A stretch of 64,000 nucleotides of DNA from Varroa destructor (GCF_002443255.2 NW_019211454.1:29899565-29963564); one strand, 5' to 3'; shown: positions 26,134-39,887, counted from the first letter of the stretch. Notes: generated by a model from the letters alone, not told the origin. Translations and numbers: made by a program.

Positions 26134-27698
26134 AGCGATGCCACTACATTAGTTCGCTGGTAAAATAAAGTTACTTGAGAAGCTGGAGCTTTGAAGAGCG
26201 TCAGTTTACATGGTATAGTACAGACTGACCCCTTCCTTGGTGCGACCCAGGTGTTCAGCTCTCCGGGAACATGTACTAGAAAGATCAGTATTGGGAAGCT
26301 GAACGAGTTCGTAGGCAGCAAGTAGAACCTGCGAGACAATGAGACAGCTACCAGTCAGAACATGGCGTTCAACGCTAGAACAGTGAGTGGGGGCATGCGG
26401 TAAAAGTGAATGAGTTCGAAGAGAAATGAAAGACGACGAGAAGTCGAAGAAAATCAGAAATCGCAATTTATCGTTTACGAATTCGCTAAATGACGAGGTC
26501 GCAGAGGTCGCGGCGATAATCGCAGCCTCAGTCTCGTAGAAGGTGGCCCTCTCCTATGCCCCATACTTACGAATAGACGACAATGACGTTCCCTATTGTA
26601 GATACAGAACATGCGCACGTGTGCTATCTCTCATACAATTTTCTACAATCACACTGTGACTCGTCCAACTTTATTGAAAGATCTCGTGTGTAATAATAGA
26701 GCAGTAACAACCGTCTGGTGATAGCGAGAATTGAAACTGAAATAGCACGAGAACGATCTTCACAAGTAGGCATCGTAGGCGGTTCTGAGAAACTGCGGCT
26801 CGCAACTGGTGCGTTGTGCATAAAAGTAAATCAACAACTGGGTTAGCTTAAAAATTATTCTTTTGCTAGAAGTTTGTACTTCTGCTTGGATCCCTGCCAT
26901 GACAGCTCGGTGATAAGGTGTTTGCCTTCGAGACATTAAAACACATTCGAGAGAAAGTAAATTCGAAGAAGAAAGTAGCCTTATTTCATTTCTTGGTGGT
27001 GGTCTGCCGTTTGAAGCAGTAATTGCCTCCCAACACGTCCGGCTTCGTCTGCCGGCAGTGTCGGCCAATTATTACGACTTTGCTAAACAACATTACTTCA
27101 ATGCAGGTAGAATATCGCTGATGCATTTGAATGATTCGTAGGAGCAGGATCTCTAAATGGCCCCAGCGTGCACTTCAGATAACAACACCTTAAGATATTC
27201 ATTCCATTGTACAGCTTCCTATAGAAATAACGAAAGCTTATACGAAGAAGAAGAAACTGCAGTATATTATTAGGGCATATCGAGAACAAGGTAAAGTTAC
27301 CTTACATATACTTAGAATAGGACTGAAGTGAATTTAGCATGGCATCTCATTTCAGGATCATACGGCCGGTTTACCCTTTAATGTATTGTCTAACATCTAT
27401 TCAATAATATCGCGTGACACACTTAAGACAGATCAACTTGTACTCAATCGACTTCTTACTGGGTAATAAATGATGATTGCAAATCAACAGTCTTGATCTC
27501 CGTGGCTTTTCAGCTTTTCGTCAAGTGGTTGGACCCAACGCGATTCGGTGCGCTTTTTGTTGGGCATTGGGCTCTTTTAGCTGCTTCCATTGGCGCAGCT
27601 CTTCTTGTATGAGAGAAGTCTAAGGCCGTTTGTTCGTGTCCTATCATGCGCTCCCACCAATTTCGAACCGCTTTCTTTTTGGCGGGCTTGCCTCTACC

Positions 27699-27722
27699 AG
27701 TAGTAGTAGTAGTAGTAGTAGT
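27699..27722 (+). repeat. (AGT)8 microsatellite
   Basis: Eight exact AGT units, followed by an imperfect GGT-AGT tail. Confidence 0.95.
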
Positions 27723-28318
27723 GGTAGTTCAGCGGATCTCCTAACCTAGTGGAGCCTAGCTGTCGCTACCGAAAACGGCTGTAAATCAGCCGGATTAACC
27801 TAAACTTCTTGAACTTTTCGACTCCCGCTTTCCTGCAGCTTCTTTCTTCCCTACTCTTCCCAGGACTTTGATCAGCTTTAGTCAGGAGGGTACAAGACCG
27901 ATCCGAAGATAGCCGCCGATCGAGGTTAATGGCTCCGTAGGCCAGTGCTTTTCGTTGGTCGGATGACGGCGTTTTGATCGTATTCCCCAAACCCACGCCA
28001 CGATCACTACCCAACCCAATGCGCTGTTTAGATAATAGTCTATTTCCATCAAAGAGAGCTGAACTAACGTTGGTGTTTCAATTCACATTTATATAGTTCT
28101 AGTGTCGAACGAATTTTGGTCCTGAAGGCCAACCGCGAGGCAAATGTTCCTCTTCTGTAACTCGTATTTCCGATCCTGCATCGTTCGCTTTGTCATATAC
28201 GTATTCATAAGGCACGATTTCTATGGTCAATTAGAGCAAGGCCATTATTTGCTCACATACTCACACTACGAATTGATTTGCAAAAGTTGGTAGTTTCAGC
28301 CGTGGTCGACTGGATGGC

Positions 28319-28338
28319 GGTGCGGTGCGGTGCGGTGC
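28319..28338 (+). repeat. (GGTGC)4 pentanucleotide repeat
   Basis: Four exact GGTGC units in a locally GC-rich spot. A pentanucleotide unit with a CpG at every junction is unusual among the repeats of this window. Confidence 0.92.
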
Positions 28339-28868
28339 TGATTTATGTTAAGTCGATTAATTCGTGTGAGGTTTGTCTACAGGCCTTGTCCCAGTAAAAT
28401 TAGAGGTGAACATCTCTGGCACCCCGTAAGAAAGTAGGGGGATAGATTTTTCTGTGGTTGAACTCTTTGAGACGGAGGGAGGCGGTGCTCGCAGCATAGA
28501 GACCTCGACTAGAATTGTCGATAAAGATTATTGTGATCCTATCGTTTGTTGTGCGTACGGTTACCCGACCGCAGATTCGCAGACACGCAAGCAGTACATT
28601 GATGCACAACAGTAGTGAGTAGCACATCGGTGAAAACTGTGTAAATTCTTAATGTAAACTTCGATCTTTCAGAGATAGATGAGAGAAACCGCTGCACCGG
28701 CGCCGATACGCCAGTGTTTAGCCTCTTAGCTTCCTGCTTCCAACAAAGCGAAAAAGCCAACTACCAGCAAAAATCCAGCGACAGCCCAGAGTGCGCTGCA
28801 CCACGTAGCGCTCTAGCAGAATAACCATTATCAGCTAAAAGTCAGAAGTATTAGGCCAATGTCATATG

Positions 28869-28922
<54 letters not shown>
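28869..28922 (+). repeat. Compound (GTC)11(GCC)7 microsatellite
   Basis: Eleven GTC units switch directly into seven GCC units with no interruption, 54 bases in all. A 71-codon plus-strand frame (28866-29081) begins with an ATG just upstream and turns the repeat into poly-Val then poly-Ala. I treat that frame as a by-product. Confidence 0.96.
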
Positions 28923-31900
28923 ACTATCAGGCAGCACAACAATTTTGCATGTTTGTACAATAACGTGTTGTGTATTGTTGGGCGTGTGTTTGTGTGCGCG
29001 ACAATGAGAATGGATTGGTCGGTGAGACTACACGAGATTAGCCCTAGAGAGAATCACCAATCAGGATTAACGCACACCTAACGCCGCTACACCATAACAA
29101 CAATAGAACGGCAAATAGTCACAGCATCAGAAAATGTCCTAGCAGCACCGACATCGCCAGGACAAATACAACCGACCACCTTTATGGCAACATCAGTATC
29201 GCGACAATCGATTCGTCGAAACGAATCCTACTATACCAGAGCAAGGGTGCAAGATCTTCTCCAGAATGTGTTCAAGTTTTAATTGACTGTCAGCAAATGG
29301 TGTCTATAAGCAGGAACAGAATGAACGTATTAGTAGAAGCATATCTCGTTGCATAAACAGGGCTACGAGAAGCAGTACCATCTAAGATCACACAATCCGT
29401 CTAATGGCGAACTGTTTACCCTGCTGCCGCTGTCCTGTGTACGAAAGGGCGTAGAGCAAGAGGCCTCAAGCTCTTAAGCGCTCGCAGTGCAAATCGTTAC
29501 TGCTGTTGTTTGTACAAATTTCAAAGCACGCAATGAAGATCAACCATAACAACATTGATTTTTAGACAAAATGACTTGAGACGCAAAAGGCGGATTAAGT
29601 CGTGGAACACTGCCGGCCATGGCAGCGGTCGCACTACTAGAAGCCCAGAACACAAAACCCAACAACGCGGTTGACCAAATAATTGGCCTGTGTTATTGGG
29701 CACCGTGCAACCACATCTATCGATGCAAGGCTGAATAACGGCGGAAGTGAATTATATCAGAGAAAAAGCAGGCGGATGATTCAAAGGTTGAAAGCTCAAT
29801 CGACTTTGCTACAAAGGAAGTCGGCGAGGCAGTTGCAAAGCAAAAAAAGAACTGGGGATCCTATTAATCTTGCACCACCTTCCTAGCTAGATTAAGTGTT
29901 CTTAGTGTGCCTATTAGAGCTATGTTAACAAGTGGTAACGGTTTGCTTGTAACTAAAAGAGAAAGGCTCCCTGATAAAGGCCAAAGGCCGTTTTCACCAA
30001 AAACTTATCTATTCCTTATACCGAGCAGAAAAACATAACGTACTATTATTCGCCGTACCCGAGGGGGTACAGCTGTATTGCGACCTGTGTCATGATACTA
30101 ACATCGAAAAACTTGGGTCAACTGGCGACAAATGACAAGTTACGAGTTGCAATCACATTTAGTCGGATTTACTCTCTTCGCCGAAGTCCACCGCCGGGTC
30201 TTTGGGGCTGCGCAATTCGGAGTGAGATGCAGTGATCAGCCGCTCCACACAAAAACAGACACACGCACGTTGATCGGCGACCTACAGGAGGACGGGGAGA
30301 AATTGTGACAGCTTTGAGATTTTGTGTACATTCATATTGTTGTACCATCGTAATCCAATATCGTTTGTTGGCGACTACAATAGCTACATCGTAACAACAA
30401 AAACATAAGCCAGCCGGTATGCTACGACAATTGCTAGACTCATGTCAGAGCAGGCGTCGCACGTCAATATGGTCCTTTAGAGGATCCGAGTCGAACTACT
30501 CGTCAGTTGGAATGCCCTAGAACAGATTGTACTCTGAACGGCAAGCAAGCGCTTACTTTTGCTATGGAACTTATAAACAACCGCTAATAGTTAAAGAAAA
30601 AACGGGGTGCAGATTGAATATATATAGACCCTTCCAATGGCGAACGATTTTTTTAGGTGTTGTAAAACGACTGGTCTGAAAAATCTCAAATAGGGCACCA
30701 GGCAAGTAGTTAATCTACCGCTTAACTAACGCGAAATGAAAAAGATCAGGTCAACCAAGTACTACATACAGATGAAGTTAGCCAAAAGGAAAATGTCTAC
30801 CTGGAGGCAGCAGTAAGAAGGCCTATTCTGTATGCTGCTATTTTTACTAATCTAATAACATCTAAACAATGTAATTTATGCTGACTCTTTTCGAAAATGT
30901 TACTTCTCTCTCAAGCGCGTGCTATATGTCGTTAATAAGCAGTATCTCAAACAACAGTAACGATGATGGTTTCAATGGCGGTGCATACGGCCAGTAGAAG
31001 TCGAAAGCCGTTATTCTAATAACAATGAAGAATTTCACTTTGTTCCGGTGGGCATTACTAATTAAGGAGTATCGGATGAAAATGAACCGGTAGAATCATC
31101 TCGCGTGTTTCCTACTAGAACAAAAAGCACGACGTTCTAAGAAACCTGGGATGTCTTCATATTGACTTTTAGATGAACCCAGTGGCGACTCGTCTCTCCC
31201 AAGCTCAGAGCAGGGATATCAAAATGCGAGCCTAATTCATCTTCTTCACCTTGACCTGCTTTCAGACGATCGACCAAGATGGATTTTCCATAAACAGCGC
31301 CTACCTACAGCAAGAAAGTTCGAAGGAGTCTACAAATTACAGTGACATATGTCATAAACAATGGAATAATATTATTATTATTATACCGAACTACTTATCT
31401 CAAACTCACTCTTGTTTAATTTGTAATTTAAAAATATATACTGCTCGGTATCTTGATTTAAGGTCGCGAGCGTTTGTTTCATCGTAAAAATGGTTTTATG
31501 ATTGTATCCAGCCTCGGATGTACAGTAAGTATACAGTTTCGCGTCAGCGATGCCTAACCGAAAAGTCGTGGTTTTAGAATGGACTTTGCTACTAGATAAC
31601 TTCGAAGATTTTCGTAAAGGAATATCTAAATGAGTCAGACTAATCCTGGTATAAGCAGAATTCAGAAACATGGAATTGTAAGTTGTTATAACGGAGCCGC
31701 TAGCTTCGCACAGAACCATGACGGGCAAACTCTGTCATTAGCGTGGTACCATTGATCATATGTTTAGGTATTTTTATAGGGAAGATTCGAGCTTCCTATT
31801 TGATCCTCCTGTTGTCACTTCCCAATTGGACACAGAGATTACTGATCAGATTTCTCTTTGATCTGAAATTTCGGCTACATGGACTGCGATAACTCTGCTC

Positions 31901-34369
31901 CCATGCCTAAAGCAAAATTTGTGCGGATACATACAGAAAAGATCATGTTTATATCAGATGTGTGCATCGTGCAAATCCATACACTCGTCCACAAGCTCAT
32001 ACGCAGACGCATGCTGTATTTAACATTTGAAGCCATCAAAATATGGAAAAGCTTAGGCGAATACATCATAACGCAACGACAGTCTACGAGGGGATGCTTA
32101 GCCGTGCAGAGCCCTATACATAGGCGGCAACGTTCTTGGGCTGCCCGAAAAGAAAATTACATTTTTGTTAGGCAATTTATATATAATATGAGAGAAAAGA
32201 TTGAACAATTATTTTGTCTAGTTTGGCTTAAAGCGGAACTCCAGCAGCCTCAGTCGGTAGTTTACTTCGCGATGTACTGTATCAATATACCGATGACAGC
32301 CTGGGCCACAAGATTATGTTAACTTGATTGCGAATCGAACAATGGTTACGCCGGAACATCGGTGCAAAATAAAACGTGCGAAATCTACTTGAAAGACATC
32401 CATTATCGTTCACAGCACTACATCGTGAGTTGCAACGCTTATGTCTAGTTCTACCTTAAATTGGCTCCCGCCATCTTTTTTCAGTTATGTCGTCTCGTGT
32501 GCTATTGATTTGTTTCGATATAAAACGGGCGACACATGAGCCCTTGGCTAGGATGTGTTCTTGCGCTGGGGAGTATCGGTAGATCTGCCATCTCAAATAG
32601 AGCCATTTTCCTGTAGATTTATATATTTTGCCAAAAATGCCCCCAGGCTAAAAAGTCATCATTCGAAAAGACCTTCCGTTGTCCTCTCGCGTTTTTTCTT
32701 CGTTATTTCCTTAAGCAACCCCCTGCGCCCCAGCTGCCGGTAAAGCCACATCTCTTGTTGTCCTTCGTCAGATCATCGTCAAAACATATTTCGCGCTTGA
32801 CGCTCACAACATGGTCGAAAAGGAGGAAAATAGATTTGAAACGATTTGACTCCACTCCCCAAAACAGGGACTGCAGTTCTGTGTAGATGCCCGTACGGTG
32901 TGCAGTTACTGGCTAAGAGCGAGTGCTCGCGTTTTGGGATCTTGCACCTCCAGTCTGAAGGTTGAGGTCGTCATTAGTCCGCCCAACCCAAATCATGACG
33001 ATTATTCAAAAGCTAGCATCATTTAATTACACTTGATAAAGATTGACTCGTTTTCTGAAATCTAGAATACTAAAGTGAGTAAATGTATATACACATGGAA
33101 CAAAAGATAGAGACGTATGTTACAGACGAATAAGCGACACATGCCGCCTGGCGGGCCACTGAATACGCAATATAATAAGCGTTCAAAAAGTCATGACATA
33201 AAGTAATGCACAGCTCTTCCAGATCCAGCTTCAGTCAGGAAAGCTGTTGCTAGCTACTGCTCCCCAGTTGCATAGAACTTACTCGTCCAGAAGAGAGAGT
33301 TCGGTGCTCCGCTTTAAGGAAAGCTTGGCTAGCTAGGAGTCGCGAATAGTCGGGGGGATTGTGGAACAGCAGGAGAAACACGAATAGCCAAGGCAAAGCT
33401 ACGGCAAGTGAGGAAAGATGTACCCCACCCCCACACTATATTTGCGGGTGCAGCTACTTACAGATGCTGCTGCTTATGGATCAAATGGCGCAATACGGTC
33501 AGAAAAGACTAGGTGATAGGCACGGTTGAGACTAGGATCAAAAAACATAATGCGTCGGGGCAACATCGCAATCGGGCAAAACGGTGAAGGGGGCAAAGAC
33601 GATTTGTTGTGAAACACGACACTGCATACACAACTTAGCCTGCTAAAAAGGGCCGCAACGATTAGGGCTTTACGGTTTCTCTCACACAAAGAAAATGCAC
33701 GCCGTCCTTGCTACATGAGTACTATATATGCGTTCGAATAGGGTTTGTATACGTTTTTTTTTCAAGTCTGTAAAAACAAGAACTGAAAAATAAAATTTGT
33801 TCATTAGGCAAATCGTTGAAAGAGCTTAAAACGACTCTGTGCGATCGCAGACAGGCGATGGCCTCTGATGATCTTCTTGCTTATTGACTATATCGGACAC
33901 GCGTTATGCTTTCAGCTGCTCTCCATAGTATAGAATAACCTCTTTTATTCGCACAAGGCTAAAGCTGGTTTCTTCAGGTGTTAATACAATAAAATTAACA
34001 TTTCTAATACAATTTACGAAGCGAAGATAAATGACTCACTGAAGAGTCACGTAAAATAATGGATGGACAAATCGACGGATCAGGCCAACCTTTGACGCTG
34101 AAATGCCACTTCAGTGTTCATTCGTATTATATGTACGTGTGGGCATCCAGAATGCTGCGCGTGTATATAACGCTTCTGTCTATGTAACTGTGTAGGGCGA
34201 TATATCATATTTCTGGGCATGGAGCACGATGCCCGTGTATGTCGGGCTGTAGTATGTTGAAACCTAGTACTTTGCTTATTGTGGCCTTTGCTGTCGCTTG
34301 CTTCGTGAGTTTTGAGCTGTCAACGTCCTTATCGTCACCAATATTTACTTATAATCCTTATATATATAT

Positions 34370-34469
34370 NNNNNNNNNNNNNNNNNNNNNNNNNNNNNNN
34401 NNNNNNNNNNNNNNNNNNNNNNNNNNNNNNNNNNNNNNNNNNNNNNNNNNNNNNNNNNNNNNNNNNNNN
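34370..34469. other. Assembly gap, exactly 100 N
   Basis: One hundred N with TATATATAT on the left and ATATATA on the right. The round size is a placeholder, and the flanks suggest the missing sequence is or includes a long TA repeat. Confidence 0.98.
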
Positions 34470-36069
34470 ATATATACGTATAGCGCTCAAATGCAGAAAC
34501 GCGGTTTGAAGCCAGACAAAACCTAACGGTGCTGCTTCATTAAGAAAGAGAAAGTTAGAGCTATAGCTGCTCCTATTGCTTTGACTAATTCACCGGCCAG
34601 GTCGTAAGCTGCTACCGTTGCTTTCTCCAGGCCGATGTCAAGAACGTCATCGTTCTGGTTTTTTTTAGGCTTTTCAGGAGACAGACAGGCGCGTTGACGG
34701 TCGCCCACCTGTCGATTCGTTTCTGTACGCCAGCGAAGCCACTGTTAGAACCATCAAATTTTTTGCTTTCAGTGGATAAGCGGAGCCACCCTAGCTATAT
34801 CCCTACACGCACACGTTGAGAACAATTAAGCAAAGTAATTCAGACTCACGTCCCAGCAGTCGATTCTCAATAGGCCTAGCTATAACCAAGCTGAGCGTTC
34901 TAGACGACTATCATCGAGGACGTTACACAAATGGCTTCCTCATACGTCTACCGAGCAGTTCGCTCACTCAGTCAATTAGTTGTCGTTGTTGCTAGTCGTT
35001 GATTTCGTCCGCCTATTTCACAACAGGACTCAATCATTTCAGCATCTTCACCTTCGGCGACAGCAAAGGCACGACCACAAGGACAGCAGCAGCAACATGA
35101 TGGCTTTGTGTGTGCGAAAGGCTGCAACGTCAACAGCGCGTCCGTGAGCGTCAGAGTGCGTTGCTTGTTTAGCAACGTGCTGTCATCAACGCAATAACGT
35201 GTTCGCTTATGCATAGCTACGATTGGAGGTGGGAAGGGCGACGCGATTGCAGAGAAATCGGGAGTCATTTGGTCAGAGACGGATTCTTAAATCTCCATGG
35301 GTATCGGTTTCGTGCTCTGGGTCGTTTGCTCGAAGTGATCAACAGCCGTTGAGGCATCTACTGAATACTGCCTACGTACGTCTAAAGCCAATATTAACTA
35401 TTGGTCGGTCTGCAGCATACGAAAGTCCTTGGCCATACTGAATGTTTTAATACGATTAAAGATTTTGCAGACGCACGATGTACTATTTTCATGTAATGCT
35501 AACAGGCGACACCATACGATCGCGAAAAGGAAATCATCTGTTTTACTCAACTGAGGTCCCGGTAAATTTAAGATGAAGATTACTCCGTTCTTGCTAGTGC
35601 ATACTTTAGATACAATACTGGGGTCGGATAGTGGGCATATAAAAATGTATAGATCTAACGTCAGAGAGGAAAATGTTTCGTTCGAGTTATTCAATATAAT
35701 CTAATAATAGATCTTCGTGTTGTTGTTACGCTTTAATAGGTAGTCTGGAAACGAAAATTCCAAGAAGTGGCGTCTGTTAACGAAAGTAAATCATTGCTCC
35801 AAATAGAGAGATGTTCTCGCCCGAAATATTGCAATGTAGTTAGTCATTCATAGATGTAAGACCCGCTGTAGTGTCGATATTGCTAAGTCAAATGTTCTAC
35901 AAATTATCAAAAACTCGATAATTATTGTCGGAACCGTAAATATACTAGAACAGGCTGTCGTGACCGACTGGCTTGTTCTAAACTTTGAAGTTGTAGTTTA
36001 AATTTCTCCACAAAAACAAGCCACAGAACATTCGTCCAGAGCCGTATGATCGACTTCCGAAAGTATGAA

Positions 36070-36116
36070 GACCTGCCATTGAAGACTTGTACGGACGTAC
36101 AAGTCAATGGCAGGTC
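36070..36116. repeat. Near-perfect hairpin / interrupted palindrome, 20 paired bases
   Basis: Outer arms GACCTGCCATT (36070-36080) and AATGGCAGGTC (36106-36116) and inner arms GACTTGTAC (36084-36092) and GTACAAGTC (36097-36105) pair perfectly. The only flaw is a 3-nt GAA bulge at 36081-36083, and the loop is GGAC. The arms are mixed in base composition, so this is far beyond chance for AT-driven palindromes. The 4-nt loop and short stem are unlike a typical animal microRNA precursor. Confidence 0.93.
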
Positions 36117-37447
36117 ACTTTTGTCAGCCTTCTACATTTGCCTAAGATTAGATACGCCTACCCAATTGGCGATGTCAATTGTTCGAACAGGAACATTCCG
36201 CGCTATCTATCTTCGTTGTTAGCGATTTTGCAGTCCTTAGACCTACGTTTCGAATTTAGTTGACTGTCGTTATTCCAGCCCTTTCGACTTAGACGCACTT
36301 GTCTGTTTTGTAATCTGTCCTAGATTGTCTAATGACTAACTAAACTTACCTTACATTCAACAGAACTATTTTCCCTTACCCACAGTTGCGACATTTATTC
36401 CAACAGTCCCCCAATTTCTCTCTATTTTTTCTTTTCAGTGATGTAAAACGTCAGCACAATAGCAGTACGGTAGCTAACTACGTAATTGTACAAGCTCTCT
36501 ACGTGTCTATCACAGTGATTGTACGGTACGGCGAAGCAGATGTCAACGTTGACATGTTGGTAGACACACGCGTTTAGTAGGTTTTTAAAAACAGAACGTC
36601 GTGCATCCTAAACAGTATTGGTACGGGCTCAATTTTTACAGAATAATAATTGTGTACATTGGAAAAAAAAATGGTGCTCTTCCCTTTTAACCAACAATCC
36701 CCTTCTTATCGTTTAGCTAAATATACATAAAATAATAGAGTGGCCAAATATGACCAGGCGATCCTATTGTTGACCGGCGAATTTTCGAAGGCGAGCTTGA
36801 GCTTTAAATTGTGATCGGTATCATGTCAAAGTTGTTTGCAACCTGAGCAATTACTAATAACTGAAATTGTTAGCTTTATAGTAGTTTGAAACAAAAAAAA
36901 AAGGTTATTAATGATAAACACAAATGAAAGATCAGGATAAACGGTAAACGTCGAAAAGCTATAGCGTGCCGTAATATCTATTGCAGCGTATCAGATCGCA
37001 ATGCTTTGCGCGTTCCGCATTGATCGTTGCGATTCAGTCACACGTTCTCAAGCAAGTCGGACATCCTTCTAAGCTTTTTCTAAGGCAAGGGTTCAAAGCC
37101 ATGTTTGCACTATATGTTTAATCTATTAAGCTCTAGCCTAGTCCGTCTAGGTTTAACCTGACCGTCCATCCTAGGCTGTTTCACCATCCATGTTTTGCTT
37201 TTACAGCGGAAGTCGTCGTGGGCATTTGACATGTTTGTGTACACGAGATTAAAGAGGCAAAAATAGTATCTGCTGCGGTCGTTACCGGAAAAACGAACGA
37301 AATAAACAGTACTTTGTCGCTAGGTTGTTCAGTATATAATAACGTGCTTCATTCTTATGATGTCTATAAAAATGACCATTTGTATTAGCGCCATGAAACG
37401 TAACAGATAACAGATGTATCTTTGCAATTATGTTCAGATTTTGAGGC

Positions 37448-37458
37448 TTTTTTTTTTT
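37448..37458 (+). repeat. Poly-T, 11 bases
   Basis: Homopolymer followed by an AT-rich stretch (AATAATATTTTAAAAAATAA). Confidence 0.85.
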
Positions 37459-39559
37459 AATAATATTTTAAAAAATAATGATAGCTATATTTCTTGCAGC
37501 TTGTTAATTTCTTTCTAGGTATTTTCCGATTGTGAAAATCAAACGTTTACTCACTTTTATAACCGTAAGATGTAGCGCAATTGTGATTTCTTCAAATCTA
37601 TGAGGAAGCCAGGTCTCGAGACAGCCTCCAACAAGCAATTATGTTTATGGCGTGACAGATGACACGGAAGCAGCCACATTAGTAATAGAATCAGACAGTG
37701 GCCCGCAGCCTGGAAACACCGACTCGCACACATTAACCTATAAGGAGGGAGCACAGCGTACGATGAACAAAGAGTATGATGGCACGAAAGGAAGACAGGG
37801 GTATCACTGGCAGATAGGAACAACCGCTAGAAGCTTTGGCATAGAGATTTCATTCCAAAAATATCTTTACCTTGCCTGGCCATTCGCGCCGGCGCTGCTA
37901 TGTCGTTGTCAACTTTACCAACTAGTCAGTCAGTTTGTCAAGCATAGGTTGTCGGTTCCACCAAACTACTGTAGTTACAAGCGCATACTAGTACTAATAT
38001 TTTCTAGTACTTTTGTCAGACGTTTTTGAGGGTAGCGAGACCACTCTCAACGCAGTTGACATAAGCAGACGGAACAATTATGTTTAGTAGGAACGAAGAA
38101 CGATAGCAAGCTAGACGACTGCATAGAAGGTGGTTATGACCTGCAACTTGAATAGGAAATGAAGCATTTCAAACAGAGTCAGCGGTAGTATTAGCGCCAC
38201 CGGCTTCGGCGTGACAGGGTCCGCCGGCAAAGAAAAGAAATCACGCTCAAATATGTAGGCGAGAGGCGATTCCAGCCGTCTCAAATGCATTGTAGCAGTC
38301 AACGTTTCAGTCCGTCTTACAGATTGTCTTCGATTGGAAGCAAACTTGTTTTGTCACTGCTGACTCGGAGTAAGACGCGGTATGCTTCCATCGAACGACG
38401 AAAATCCGCGTCATTCGTCTGGGTGGGATATTAAGCCAGGTCAGCGCCCGAGTCCGTGCAGCCTGGTGCTGTTGGCAGCGTACGCTCATTACGACGGACT
38501 ACGGGCATGCATCCCTCAACATTTAGGCGGCGGCAGCGAACCACTAGAAAACATAGACTATCACCAACTAGGACAACGAGTTGTTTTCCTTTCTCCAAAC
38601 GAAGCGAAACCTGTCTTTAAAAATTGCCGTATCTACGCTATATGAATTCATCTCTACAATAGAATAGATAGTTGCCGAGACGAACGAGCCTATGAGTTAC
38701 TGCCAAGCTGCTGCTAATGTCACTGCTGCTATTCTGTCTGTCTTGATGACAAGGGAATATTGCACGTGAAAGGCGGGTTGCGTCGCGGTAAGATCGCGGC
38801 CGCCTGTATGACCGGGTCAAAACTGGGCTGAGCAGGCTGTTCGACAGCCAAACGGCCCAGCGGCGGCGGTCGCGGCGGCTTCAGTAACGAGAAAAGGGAG
38901 AATACCATGGATCCTTTTCCTCTTCGCGTGCGAGGAGAAGTACAGAATAGACTATTTCGAAGATAGAACTGAGAGCAAAGGGAAAATGTTTCGGAGATCC
39001 GTAACCGTTGTTTTCCACCCCGTTGCTCTTTTCCTATCCTTCTCGAGAAGCGGATAGACTCTATAGTGATTTTCGTCGGCCTTCCCTATTATGATTCCTA
39101 CCTTACTTGATATGCTCAGTGTTTCGTGTTCGATATGGAATCTGTATGCATATCTGTGTCTATGCTTCCGAACGCTTAGGCTGTTCTATATGTGTGTCTG
39201 TGTTAGTTTGTGGTGAATGCGATTTAATGTAAATGGGCTCCACTGCGAGCGTGACGTTTGATGTGTGCTGTCATGTGCGACATAACTGCGGCATGTTCGC
39301 CTGCTATAGAGGCGGTAGCAGAAGTGGCAGCGGCGGCTACGTCCTGCGTTCTACCATTGGGCACCACTGCTCCTGGTGACCGACCAGAATGATTGATGAC
39401 CTTCATCGCTCGGTGAGGAGATGCTTCCGTTACTGGGTGTACGAGTATGCGTGTCTGTCACATCCTACTTCGGTTAGGAATGGCCTTAAATAACTGCTGC
39501 AGGACAAAAGTTAACCGATGAAATGCTGAAAACAACACGGCGTTCCTAAGGCACGTCTA

Positions 39560-39573
39560 TTTTTTTTTTTTTT
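39560..39573 (+). repeat. Poly-T, 14 bases
   Basis: Fourteen T, then G, then six more T. No retroelement body was recognised next to it. Confidence 0.88.
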
Positions 39574-39854
39574 GTTTTTTAGCATGTTTTACCCGTATAA
39601 TAAATAGTTGTCAGGATGTATTCGCTCTGGGTTTTTCGTCGGTAAAGACACACCGTTCTACATGCTGTTTCTCGTGTATCGAACAAGTCGTATGATGGAT
39701 TCCGCACAGAACATATTGATGAGTCTCTACGGCTACAATATTCTCACTGTTTGTTCATCGAAATTTCTTGTCGTCCGTCTGTATTTAGGGACAGTAATGG
39801 CTTTCTAGTAGATTCACAGTATGACGAACATCGAAACGTGTCTATATGACTGAA

Positions 39855-39887
39855 GCATACCTATATGTACCCAAATATTAGGTATGC
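39855..39887. repeat. Inverted repeat, 9-bp arms
   Basis: GCATACCTA (39855-39863) and TAGGTATGC (39879-39887) are exact reverse complements separated by 15 nt. Confidence 0.8.

Larger units (their letters stand above)
20171..34369. other. Upstream non-coding stretch, no recognised gene
   Basis: I find no exon of a known family here. Composition is mixed and moderately AT-rich. It holds an 11-bp inverted repeat at 20950-20981, microsatellites (ACAG 26114, AGT 27699, GGTGC 28319, GTC/GCC 28869, TTA near 31369-31384) and a poly-T at 25843-25854. Two segments have weak coding character but lack a proper ATG: 22430-22738 (minus) and 27766-28014 (minus). An ATG-initiated frame of 147 codons at 31879-32322 (plus) is about the longest expected by chance. 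If dac has upstream enhancers they could lie here, but none is visible directly. Confidence 0.6.

Noticed and set aside
31879..32322. ATG-started 147-codon plus-strand frame
   Set aside because: A rough estimate for AT-rich DNA gives about one frame of this length by chance in 64 kb over six frames, and no domain is recognisable.
34239..34526. Frame spanning the first assembly gap
   Set aside because: A third of it is N; the length is an artefact of the placeholder.
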